From Caprella mutica (taxonomy: Eukaryota; Arthropoda; Malacostraca; Amphipoda; Caprellidae): DNA of 64,000 bases. The DNA lies in assembly GCA_947561585.1 (NCBI GenBank), contig CANNZV010001030.1, positions 246,350 through 310,349 on the forward strand. Direction: 5' to 3'. Below the pieces are notes generated by a model. That model was not told the origin of the DNA. It made no database searches and saw only the letters and a program-made list of their open reading frames with translations. This document shows, one piece after another, positions 56,255 through 64,000 of the stretch (its first letter is position 1; the number at the start of each line of letters is the position of its first letter). The position numbers were made by a program, and so were the translations under genes.

Positions 56255-56561
56255 TAATTGAACAGTTACCCAAGGCTTACCTGTAAGGTGAAGGGTGACT
56301 TCAATTACTTCGGAAGCCATTCTTGTTCATTTTTCTGGAGTGTTCTTTCCCGCCCGGAGCGCTCCCGCCCGAACACTCCAGAAATACACAACAAAAGATT
56401 CGATCTTTGAATACTGAATGCTTAAGTTAACGGCCGATGCAGGTGGACATCTCATAAGTTGGCACCTCTGGAACACTCCAGAAAAATGAACAAGAATGGC
56501 TTCCGAAGTAATTGAAGTCACCCTTCACCTTACAGGTAAGCCTTGGGTAACTGTTCAATTA
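56255..56561. repeat. perfect 91-bp inverted repeat
   Basis: Arms 56255-56345 and 56471-56561 are exact reverse complements with a 125 bp spacer. Part of the adjoining sequence (TTGGCACCTCTGGAACACTC) also occurs inverted at 51.2 kb. Exactness implies a very recent event. Confidence 0.9.
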
Positions 56562-56931
56562 TTTTTGATACCTAGATATCACAACCAATATTTACCAAAC
56601 ACATAGACGAATTATAAGCGTGTGGACGTGTACAGTGAGTCACTGTGATGATGTACTTACTAGTTACTATCAGAGTAAAGAGTCATTGTGATTTGTGATG
56701 ATATACTATCAGACAAAAGAGTCATTGTGATGATGTATGTACTATCAGAGAAAAGAGTCATTGTGATGATGTACTATCAGAGAAAAGAGTCACTGTGATG
56801 ATATACCATCCAGATTGGAAAACATAAATTCTAACAGAGTTACTCCTAACTTCATGCATTCCCATCAGTGATGTTTATCATCACAACAAGCCCAATTGTG
56901 AAGCTTAAATGACTTATTTTACAGTAGTTTT

Positions 56932-57066
56932 CCAGTCTGCAGAAACTGGTGAAGTGTTCGTAGAGTTCTCTTATTTTGTTTGTAGCAAAATTAATGTAAA
57001 TATAGGAATTAATTGAAAATTGTTCGGAGAGAATATCCCAAATATCTCCCATATTCTGCAGACTGG
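56932..57066. mobile_element. 135-bp MITE, CCAGTCTGCAGA family
   Basis: Ends CCAGTCTGCAGAA and TTCTGCAGACTGG; exact 8-bp duplication GTAGTTTT (56924-56931, 57067-57074). Confidence 0.9.
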
Positions 57067-57446
57067 GTAGTTTTCACTGCAGAGTTGAAATTTAATAATT
57101 AATTTATAAAATAATTTACTGATTTCTGCATTTTTTAGGGTTAAAATGAGTAATTTTTGTTCATTCTAAATTCCTAACAGAGTTACTAGTCAATCTGAAA
57201 TGAGTTATTATTCCACTCTGGTATACCATCAGAGAAAAGAGACTAGAGTCACTGTGATGTTGTACTATCAGAGAAAAGAGTCACTGTGATGATGTACTAT
57301 CAGAGAAAAGAGTCACTGTGATGATGTACTATCAGAGAAAAGAGTCACTGTGATGATGTACTATCAGAAAAAAGAGTCACTGTGATGATGTACTATCAGA
57401 GAAAAGTCACTGTGATGATGTACTATCAGAAAAAAGAGTCACTGTG

Positions 57447-57673
57447 CCAAGTAAAATAGTATGTCTCATAAACTCACCATTTGTCTCTCCAGCTCCCTCC
57501 AAAATTTAACAAATTCTCTCCAAAATGATCAAATTATCATTAATTCTCTCCAAAATAACAATGTAGCATAGGAGAAAAACAGATAAAACTCGCCATTTGC
57601 AATTGAAGGGCTCAAAATAACTGTCACAAACTCGCCATTAAAATGGCGAGTTTGGACATGCTTTATTACTTGG
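57447..57673. mobile_element. 227-bp MITE, CCAAGTAA family, inside the 32-bp array
   Basis: Ends CCAAGTAAAAT and ATTACTTGG. Exact 8-bp duplication TCACTGTG (57439-57446, 57674-57681) that is part of the satellite unit itself. An internal AAACTCGCCATT/AATGGCGAGTTT hairpin is present. Confidence 0.95.
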
Positions 57674-58216
57674 TCACTGTGATGATGTACTATCAGAGAA
57701 AAGAGTCATTGTGATATGTGATGATATACTATCAGACATAAGAGTCATTGTGATGTATGTACTATCAGAGAAAAGAGTCATTGTGATGATGTACTATCAG
57801 AGAAAAGAGTCACTGTGATGATATACCATCAGAGAAAAGAGTCACTGTGATGATGTACTATCAGAGAAAAGAGTCACTGTGATGATGTACTATCAGAGAA
57901 AAGAGTCACTGTGATGATGTACTATCAGAAAAAAGAGTCACTGTGATGATGTACTATCAGAGAAAAGAGTCACTGTGATGATGTACTATCAGAAAAAAGA
58001 GTCACTGTGATGATGTACTATCAGAGAAAAGAGTCACTGTGATGATGTACTATCAGAGAAAAGAGTCGTTGTGATGATGTACTTTCAGAGAAGAGAGTCA
58101 CTGTGATGATGTACTATCAGAGAAAAGAGTCACTGAGAAGATGTACTATCAGAGTTAACAGTATAAATTATTAGTTTTTTAATTGTATAGTAAATGTACT
58201 TGGTACTTCTAAGTAC

Positions 58217-58443
58217 CCAAGTAATAAAGCATGTCCAAACTCGCCATTTTAATGGCGAGTTTCTGACAGTTATTTTGAGCCCTTCAATTGCAAATGGCGA
58301 GTTTTATTTATTTTTCTCCGATGCTACAATGTTATTTTGGAGAGAAATAATGATAATTTGATCATTTCGGAGAGAATTTGTTGAATTTTGGAGAGAGCTG
58401 GTGAGGCAAATGGTGAGTTTATGAGACATACTATTTTACTTGG
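58217..58443. mobile_element. 227-bp MITE, CCAAGTAA family, inverted copy
   Basis: Same length and sequence family in the opposite orientation; exact 8-bp duplication CTAAGTAC (58209-58216, 58444-58451), lying in the hAT-like subterminal iterons. Confidence 0.95.
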
Positions 58444-58558
58444 CTAAGTACTTTAAAAAGTACTTGGTACTTGTACTTTGAAAGTACTTTTTTATTTGAG
58501 TACTTGGGCAACTACTTCAAGTACATTCATTTACGAGTACTTGTACTTAGTACTTAAG

Positions 58559-58737
58559 CCAGTCTGCAGAATATGTGAGATATTTGGGATATTCTCTCTG
58601 AACAATTTTGAATTAATTCCTATATTTACATTAATTTTGCTACGAACACTTTTGAGTTAATCCCTATATTTACATTAATTTTGCTACGAACAAAATAAGA
58701 GATCTCTACGAACATTTTACCAGGTTCTGCAGACTGG
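58559..58737. mobile_element. 179-bp MITE, CCAGTCTGCAGA family
   Basis: Ends CCAGTCTGCAGAATATG and TTCTGCAGACTGG; exact duplication TACTTAAG (58551-58558, 58738-58745). It contains an internal direct duplication around TTTACATTAATTTTGCTACG. Confidence 0.92.
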
Positions 58738-58817
58738 TACTTAAGTACTTTCGATGTACTTTTCGTCCATCTCTGCTGAAGTTACAGTGAAGTAGGTCCT
58801 TCCTGTCCCCTTGATCC

Positions 58818-59066
58818 CCAGTCTGTATTTCGTGGTAAATTCCACCGACATGTCGGTGGAATTTTTCTCCATTGAAAAAAAATATATATTCTGGCAAAGT
58901 CGGTGGATTTTTTGCTATTTACTCCTATGTTATAATGTTACCATTAATTTTTGGTGGAAAAATGGGTAAAATGTTGGTGGATCAGCCAAATTACTGGAAA
59001 TTTATGGTGGATTTTTTCAGCTTTTTCAAAAAGTCAGTGGAATTTTGTGCACCAAATACAGACTGG
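58818..59066. mobile_element. 249-bp MITE, CCAGTCTGTATTT ends
   Basis: Ends CCAGTCTGTATTT and AAATACAGACTGG; exact duplication CTTGATCC (58810-58817, 59067-59074). Contains a 28-bp perfect palindrome (58837-58864) centred on ACATGT and repeated GGTGGA[TA]TTTTT motifs. Confidence 0.92.
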
Positions 59067-59148
59067 CTTGATCCCATCCACTTGGATGAGACTATGTACT
59101 GAAGAGAACCCCCATGTTTACCAGAATGAGTTAATTTTATCAAGTTAT

Positions 59149-59452
59149 CCAGTCTGCAGAATATGGAACATTTTTCCAAGATTCTCTGCGGGAGTTTTTG
59201 ATTGAATCTTAGAAATGGGAGATCTCTGCGGGAGATCTTGAATTAGTTCCTATGTTACCATTAATTTAGCTACGGGAGATTTTGAATTAATTCCGATGTT
59301 ACCATTAATTTAGCTGCGGGAGATTTTGAATTAATTCCTATGTTACCATTAATTTAGCTGCGGGAGATTCTGAATCTGCTACTGAGAGTCAGAGAATAAC
59401 TCTCTCTCAAATTAAAATCTCTGCGGGAGAATAGACACATTCTGCAGACTGG
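59149..59452. mobile_element. 304-bp MITE, CCAGTCTGCAGA family
   Basis: Exact duplication CAAGTTAT (59141-59148, 59453-59460). The interior has three tandem copies of a roughly 50 bp unit with TTAGCTGCGGGAGATT. Confidence 0.92.
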
Positions 59453-59583
59453 CAAGTTATCAACCTGTTTTATTAAATTATTTGCAACAGGTCTAGATTT
59501 TATTATTAAATATATGTACAGATTTTTTTTAACTTAATTGGAATAATTTCATAATAAATTAATAATATTCTTTAACTATACAT

Positions 59584-59810
59584 CCAGGTAAAATAGTATG
59601 TCTCATAAACTCACCATTTGTCTCTCCAGCTCTCTCCAAAATTCAACAAATTCTCTCCAAAATGATCAAATTTTCATAAATTCTCTCCAAAATAACATTG
59701 TAGCATAGGAGAAAAATAGATAAAACTCGCCATTTGCAATTGAAGGGCTCAAAATAACTGTCACAAACTCGCCATTAAAATGACGAGTTTGGACATGCTT
59801 TATTACTTGG
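59584..59810. mobile_element. 227-bp MITE, CCAAGTAA family, copy 3
   Basis: Same length as the other two; exact duplication CTATACAT (59576-59583, 59811-59818). The first end has one change (CCAGGTAA). Confidence 0.95.
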
Positions 59811-59867
59811 CTATACATAGGGTGTTTGTGCCAGTAATCGGCTTTATCGGCATACCTTGTCCTCTAG

Positions 59868-60018
59868 CCAGTCTGCAGAATATGGGACATTTTTAACATT
59901 TTCTGTGCGAACAATCCGTATTCCTTAATTTCCTCCTATGTTTACATGTATTTTACTGAGAACAGAAGCCAAAATAGAGGATTTTTTGGAGAACAGTTTA
60001 TCAGTTCCTGCAGTCTGG
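59868..60018. mobile_element. 151-bp MITE, CCAGTCTGCAGA family
   Basis: Exact duplication TCCTCTAG (59860-59867, 60019-60026). Its last 70 bases recur at 61825-61893 without the rest of the element. Confidence 0.9.
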
Positions 60019-60026
60019 TCCTCTAG

Positions 60027-60360
60027 TAGACTAGTAATCGGATTATCAGACACATTGAGTATAATTTTCTATATAATATATTAAGGAATAGAGGCATACA
60101 TACTAAATTATTAAAGAATCAACCACTATAATTGATTAGTAATTCTTTCTTAATCATTTAACCACACAAATTAACAGCCTGAATATAAAGGGTTTATTTC
60201 GTTGATCGTTACCTTATGTTAAAGTGGCGTCCTTAGGGCCCCAAACTCAGCCTAAACTGTTGTTATTTGGATTGTCTTTTTTAGTTTTTCACTACTTGTA
60301 GTTTTAGAGGATACCTAGTGTTAAGGTTATGTTCTTCAGCTACGAGGTCTTATATTTTTG
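60027..60360. other. no gene seen
   Basis: AT-rich spacer; CTACGAGGTCTTATATTTTTG just before 60363 is shared in part with the flank of the 8.04 kb copy of the Y-E-P-T segment. Confidence 0.35.
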
Positions 60361-60362
60361 TG

Positions 60363-60677
60363 CTAGGTAGGCTCGTACGATTCATTTACTATCACCTCTT
60401 CATTTTCCTCTTCAATCCATGAGTGCAGCCACCAGTGCTTGTCATTGTGTCTCTTTTCTTTAGTAATCTTTACATTCCTTGGTAAGTGACTGCATTCACA
60501 GAGTAGCTTTTCTTCATGCATGAGCTTGTCACTGTCACTGACAGTGGTAGGTGACTTTGTTCGTTGAGTCACTTTCCTTTTTGACTGCTTCTTCCAGTCT
60601 CTTCTATTTAATTTATTTTTGACGTCAGAGATATGGCCTTTGGTTCCGAAACTTAAACCCGTATTAAAATAAATCAT
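60363..60677 (-). CDS. copy 3 (longest) of the repeated coding C-terminus ending Y-E-P-T
   Basis: This minus-strand frame is open for 104 residues from ATG 60675-60677, with TAG at 60363-60365. It reads F-G-T-K-G-H-I-S-D-V-K-N-K-L-N-R-R-D-W, a Lys/Arg-rich block, C-E-C-S-H-L-P-R-N-V-K-I-T, then H-W-W-L-H-S-W-I-E-E-E and ends N-E-S-Y-E-P-T. Related decayed copies are at 8.04-8.29 kb and 35.84-36.08 kb. The family is not recognised. The acidic/basic composition and Cys/His pair (C-E-C...H) do not define a known finger. It may be the last exon of a mobile-element or duplicated gene; TTTAAG at about 60653 (complement) could be an acceptor. Whether it is expressed is unknown. Confidence 0.4.
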   Translation of the reverse strand: MIYFNTGLSFGTKGHISDVKNKLNRRDWKKQSKRKVTQRTKSPTTVSDSDKLMHEEKLLCECSHLPRNVKITKEKRHNDKHWWLHSWIEEENEEVIVNESYEPT

Positions 60678-60679
60678 TG

Positions 60680-61700
60680 AAGTGTATTTAGACTCGAGAA
60701 GAGTTATTGTTCAAAGAGGCAGTAAACCTTTCACAAAATATTCTCTCTTATTGATAAATCTTTTGAGGGTCATTAGTTATAGACTTATAGTCTTACATAA
60801 TATAATATACTAGTTATTTTATATCTAAAAATTTGATATAAAAATCAATTACCGCTCAAGTGCAGCGCCATCTAGCAAGAAACATTCCAGCTACCAGAAA
60901 ATATAGAGCGCATAAGCAATAATCATGATATCACTAACTATGCACTATTTGTTTGTATGTTTTTATTCATGTTCTCATTTACTTTATAATTATTAACTTT
61001 GATAAACTGATTGAAGCGCCATTTCTGCCAATGCGTCAAGACCCAGTGAATATACCTAATGATAATTCTTTTCTGGTGGTTAGTTTTATTTCAGACGAAT
61101 GATTTCTCAAACGAATAAAACTACCTAATTACTAACAATTATTTTTAATTGCTAATATTATACTACATACGGCTATAAATAATATACTACCTTTAGAGAC
61201 TATAATATACTACGGTGACGGTCAAGGTTGGTCATCATCATAGTAATTTATTTACTATGGATCATCATAACTTCAATGAGACAGAAAGCAGTTATGAATT
61301 GTACCTACTTGGTTCCCTATTAAAAATGAAGGAAATTTGTACATGTTCCATAAAATTTAAAATCTTGATCAATAGAATATCAACACATAGCTATTAGCTT
61401 CTAGTAATGGATACACAAAATAAAACCAAAAATACTTCTCATTAAAACTATAATACGGAATAAAGTATTGAAATTACTTTAGTTCTCCCTCAAAATATTT
61501 TCTATGAAAGATTATGCAAAGAAAACTAATTTCAGCATAAAATCTTGTAAAAATTTATAAGTTATGTTTCAGATGTTTGGTAGCAAATATTTGAACAGAA
61601 ATGAGTATAAAATGGTTAAATATGATATCAATTGGAACAGAAATAGACAAAAATGTATACCTAAATAACATAACAAGGATTATTTCTCAATAAAACAACT
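60680..61700. other. no gene seen
   Basis: AT-rich DNA with small open frames only. Confidence 0.4.
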
Positions 61701-61814
61701 CCGTTCCGGTAATTCATGGACCTTTCCTGTAATTCATGGTCCGTTCCGGTAATTCATGTTTCATTCCGGTAATTCATGGTTCGTTCCGGTAATTCATGGT
61801 CCATTCCGGTAATT
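61701..61814. repeat. 20-bp minisatellite, about 5.7 copies
   Basis: Unit CCGTTCCGGTAATTCATGGT with point changes between copies (CCTTTCCTGT, TCATTCCGGT). Confidence 0.9.
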
Positions 61815-61824
61815 GTATGGACCC

Positions 61825-61893
61825 TATTTTACTGAGAACAGAAGCCAAAATAGAGGATTTATTGGAGAACAGTTTACCAGTTCCTGCAGTCTG
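61825..61893. repeat. right-end fragment of the CCAGTCTGCAGA MITE
   Basis: Nearly identical to 59949-60018 (CTGAGAACAGAAGCC through TTCCTGCAGTCTGG), preceded directly by the 20-bp minisatellite. Confidence 0.8.
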
Positions 61894-62432
61894 GAAATTT
61901 ATCCGCCAAGTTTTGAAAAATTGTGCCCTGAACTGGCTGAACATACTGTAGCTACCAGTTTTGGTAATGTTACAAAAACAAAGAAGGGATGAAAACGCCT
62001 GTTATATAAATACCACTGCTTGTATCCATTATTGAACATAATTTTTTCTAAGAAGTCCCTTGTAACATTTCACTGATTTCAGGACAGTTTCTTTGAAATT
62101 TGTCCAACAGTTTTTTTAAATATCTTGACCTGAACAGTCCGTATCAGTTTCGGTGACAAAAAGGAAGTCCAATTCAGGGAATAATTCTTTCATCTCAGAT
62201 GTTACTGGCAAACATGTCTGAATGAGCACCTTCAAGATTATTACTCAATACTATAGTCTATAGTTGCTACTAGTGTGGGGGCCTTAATGGTATTATTATT
62301 GAGTAATGAGTAGGTACTGTCAGCCTATCAGGAAATATTACCTGGGACTCCTTCTTGATAAAAAACATATTTGGTAACTGAAATATGCAGTCGTATTTAA
62401 ATGACAGGCGTTTAAAATGTTTTCAGAGCACA
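61894..62432. other. no gene seen
   Basis: AT-rich spacer with no recognisable features apart from a short inverted pair around GAGTAATGAGTAG/ACTCAATA near 62245-62310. Confidence 0.35.
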
Positions 62433-62558
62433 CCAGTCTGCAGAATATGGAGATATTTGTGATATTCTCTCTGAACAATTTATGAATTAATCCCTATATT
62501 TACATTAATTTTGCTACAAACAGAATATGAGAACACTTTACCAGTTTCTGCAGACTGG
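62433..62558. mobile_element. 126-bp MITE, CCAGTCTGCAGA family
   Basis: Ends CCAGTCTGCAGAATATGG and TTTCTGCAGACTGG. Flanking octamers AGAGCACA and AGGGTACA differ at two positions, so this copy looks older or the duplication has decayed. Confidence 0.75.
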
Positions 62559-62814
62559 AGGGTACATTTTGCTGAAGATCTTTGGAGACATATTTTGAGG
62601 GATAATATATCTTTGTAAGATCTTGGAGTCACTTTCCTAATTAATTATAATTCCTATGTTTACATGTATTTATTGGAGACATTTTGCAGAATTCTCAGGC
62701 CACTCTTCATAATGAGTCTCTTCTCAAGCAGAGATATTATTTTGAGAGACATTTACTCTCTGATTCTCAGTAGCAGATTCAGAATCTCCTGCAGCTAAAT
62801 CAATGGTTACTTAC

Positions 62815-63264
62815 CAGTCTGCAAAGCATGCACAATCAGTCTCCAGATATATAATTTTTAGGATAATTTATCTCCAAATATTTTCAAATTTCTCTTCAAA
62901 AAATCTCAAAATACTCTCCAATAATTAGCTACATGTAAACATAGAGATTAATTAGAAAATTGTTGCCGGATAATTCAAGACACTAATTTCCAAGACCGAT
63001 AGTCACTGCATAAACTTCACAACTCCATGCATCTTTTGTAGACTGAGTTACATACAAATTAATTCGAAATCTCTTGCTGAGATCTACAATTTCTAAAATT
63101 GGGCTCAGATTTGTCGCAGAGAGTCTTGGAAAAATGTTCCATAATCTGCAGTGACTGCAGTCTGGGAATTCTGCTCATTTTGGATACAGATTTGAAAAGC
63201 TTTGAACAAATTGTCCTCAAAATAAAATCTTGGAGACAGATTTTCCACACTTTGCAGACTGGCT
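62815..63264. mobile_element. larger CCAGTCTGCA-ended element, possibly nested
   Basis: Starts CCAGTCTGCAAAGC and ends TTTGCAGACTGG. The flanks (GTTACTTA, CTTACCAT) do not match. Sequence on both sides (AGCTAAATCAATGG and CCATTAAT..TTTAGCTGCGGGAGA) resembles the interior of the 59.15 kb member, so it seems to lie within another relative. Confidence 0.6.
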
Positions 63265-64000
63265 TACCATTAATATTAATAATAATTTAGCTGCGGGAGA
63301 GTTTTTAATTAATTCCTATGCTATCATTAATTTAGTTCGAGAGATTCTGAATCTGCTGCTGAGTTAAAAAAAAAGTTATTAACCAAGAATAGCTAAATCA
63401 AAAGAACTCGCTTGTTCATTGAGCGATGTCAACTGTTTATGAATATAGATTCCAATGAATATCATACTGGTTTGAAGTTTGCAAAATTTTGAAATTTTCT
63501 TCCTTAATTGGTTGATTTTAATCAAAAGAATGATTTCAAATTGAACTATATGGTGGGGAGCTATAGGGTTTATTAGTTCTAAAGGAACTATTTCCCCTAA
63601 GAGCTCCCGCACACAAGCGTTCTTTGACGTGCAGCAATTGAGGCATGACCCTAAAATAGTATTAACTCTCTGGCACACGAGCGTCTCTTGAACGGACGGC
63701 AAGAGTCGGACAGTTCTGGACGCAGGGTAATGCATTTCCTTGACTCATGGTGACTGCCACATAACCAGTCAATTCTATATAATCTACGTGTGGGTGCGCA
63801 CACGGACGGTTTGTTGCTGCACTTTCACTGGTAATTGTAATTAAATAGCAGAGATTGAAACTTTTTATTGAACATAAAAGAAAGAAATTTTTGTCCCTAC
63901 ATTTCAACAGTCTTTGAGTTATTACAAAGAAATGATAAAACGAAAAAACAGAGTTAATTCAGGTATTTCTTTATTGATCAAGCCCTTATGAAGTTTATAT
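63265..64000. other. no gene seen; CACACGAGCGT-type repeat end
   Basis: Near 63600-63810 the motifs CCGCACACAAGCGT, GGCACACGAGCGT and GCGCACACGGACG recur, resembling ends of a MITE related in style to the one at 22.5 kb. Boundaries unresolved, no coding evidence. Confidence 0.35.

Larger units (their letters stand above)
56638..58157. repeat. 32-bp minisatellite in three blocks
   Basis: Unit ATGATGTACTATCAGAGAAA plus AGAGTCACTGTG. Blocks lie at about 56638-56812 (five diverged copies), 57222-57446 and 57674-58157; the last two were one array split by a 227 bp MITE. Slight period changes occur (an AG lost near 57405). Confidence 0.9.
50709..58775. mobile_element. 8,067-bp hAT-like composite element
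   Basis: The left end CAGAGATGGGCGGGAAAGTA (50709-50728) and the complement of the right end (CAGAGATGGACGAAAAGTAC, ending 58775) match closely and are followed by clusters of AAGTACTT in both orientations, the known subterminal style of Tol2-like hAT elements. An exact 8-bp duplication CTGAAGTT flanks it (50701-50708 and 58776-58783). Inside are the multi-hairpin array, TA-flanked MITEs, a 91-bp perfect inverted repeat, the 32-bp minisatellite and four smaller 8-bp-duplication MITEs. I find no hAT transposase, so it is non-autonomous or was filled by later insertions. Confidence 0.85.

Noticed and set aside
51216..56490. A separate 5 kb hAT element with CAGAGGTGCCAACTTATGAG ends
   Set aside because: The end-like sequences at 51.23 and 56.2/56.4 kb are inverted together with their flank (GAGTGTTC versus GAACACTC), so there is no direct target duplication; more likely an inverted duplication.

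Overview
This is AT-rich arthropod nuclear DNA, most likely insect and possibly hemipteran. The evidence is one intron-containing metazoan gene with GT-AG introns and a dense, nested load of eukaryotic transposable elements (non-LTR, Gypsy, Copia, a non-autonomous LTR element, Tc1/mariner, hAT-like and TTAA-flanked MITEs, tRNA-derived SINE-like repeats). I see no bacterial genes, rRNA, intact tRNA or CRISPR. The species call is inference from content only.

The one well-supported host gene lies at 15658-17410 (+ strand, five coding exons, 366 residues). It encodes a glycogen-targeting regulatory subunit of protein phosphatase 1 (PPP1R3 / insect Gbs family), with an RVxF PP1-docking motif followed by a CBM21 glycogen-binding domain. 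Its first coding exon starts at a splice acceptor, so an upstream exon must exist; 13026 is a candidate donor. Downstream are two different minisatellites (24 bp and 35 bp units).

Layout. 1-15 kb: eroded LINE pieces (2.3, 3.3, 3.8-5.6 kb), Tc1/mariner relics (7.8, 8.6-9.9 kb), fold-back elements. 15.6-23.8 kb: the PPP1R3 locus and its flank. 23.9-29 kb: hAT-like and fold-back non-autonomous elements and a nearly intact DD37D mariner-type element (27407-28701) inserted in another MITE. 29.2-34.9 kb: a 5.8 kb LTR element with near-identical 1.58 kb LTRs and no coding capacity. 35-37.2 kb: decayed transposon-like coding segments. 37.9-40.3 kb: a Gypsy pol pseudogene interrupted by a MITE. 40.5-50 kb: TTAA-flanked MITEs, SINE-like arms around a LINE and Copia fusion. 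50.2-63.3 kb: a LINE tail interrupted by an 8,067 bp hAT-like composite (8-bp target duplication), with a swarm of small MITEs in and beside it, most with perfect 8-bp target duplications.

The least explained feature is inside that composite at 51531-53920: about six diverged tandem copies of a roughly 250 bp unit built of consecutive short hairpins. Between copies, stem positions change in a pairing-preserving way and the loops share an AATTCGTGA-like motif. This looks like a structured RNA or DNA repeat that I cannot assign to a known family. Other unusual items are a repeated coding C-terminus ending Y-E-P-T (three copies), a stop-ridden member of a multicopy uncharacterised arthropod protein family, and an in-frame 195 bp duplication in a Copia RNase H domain.
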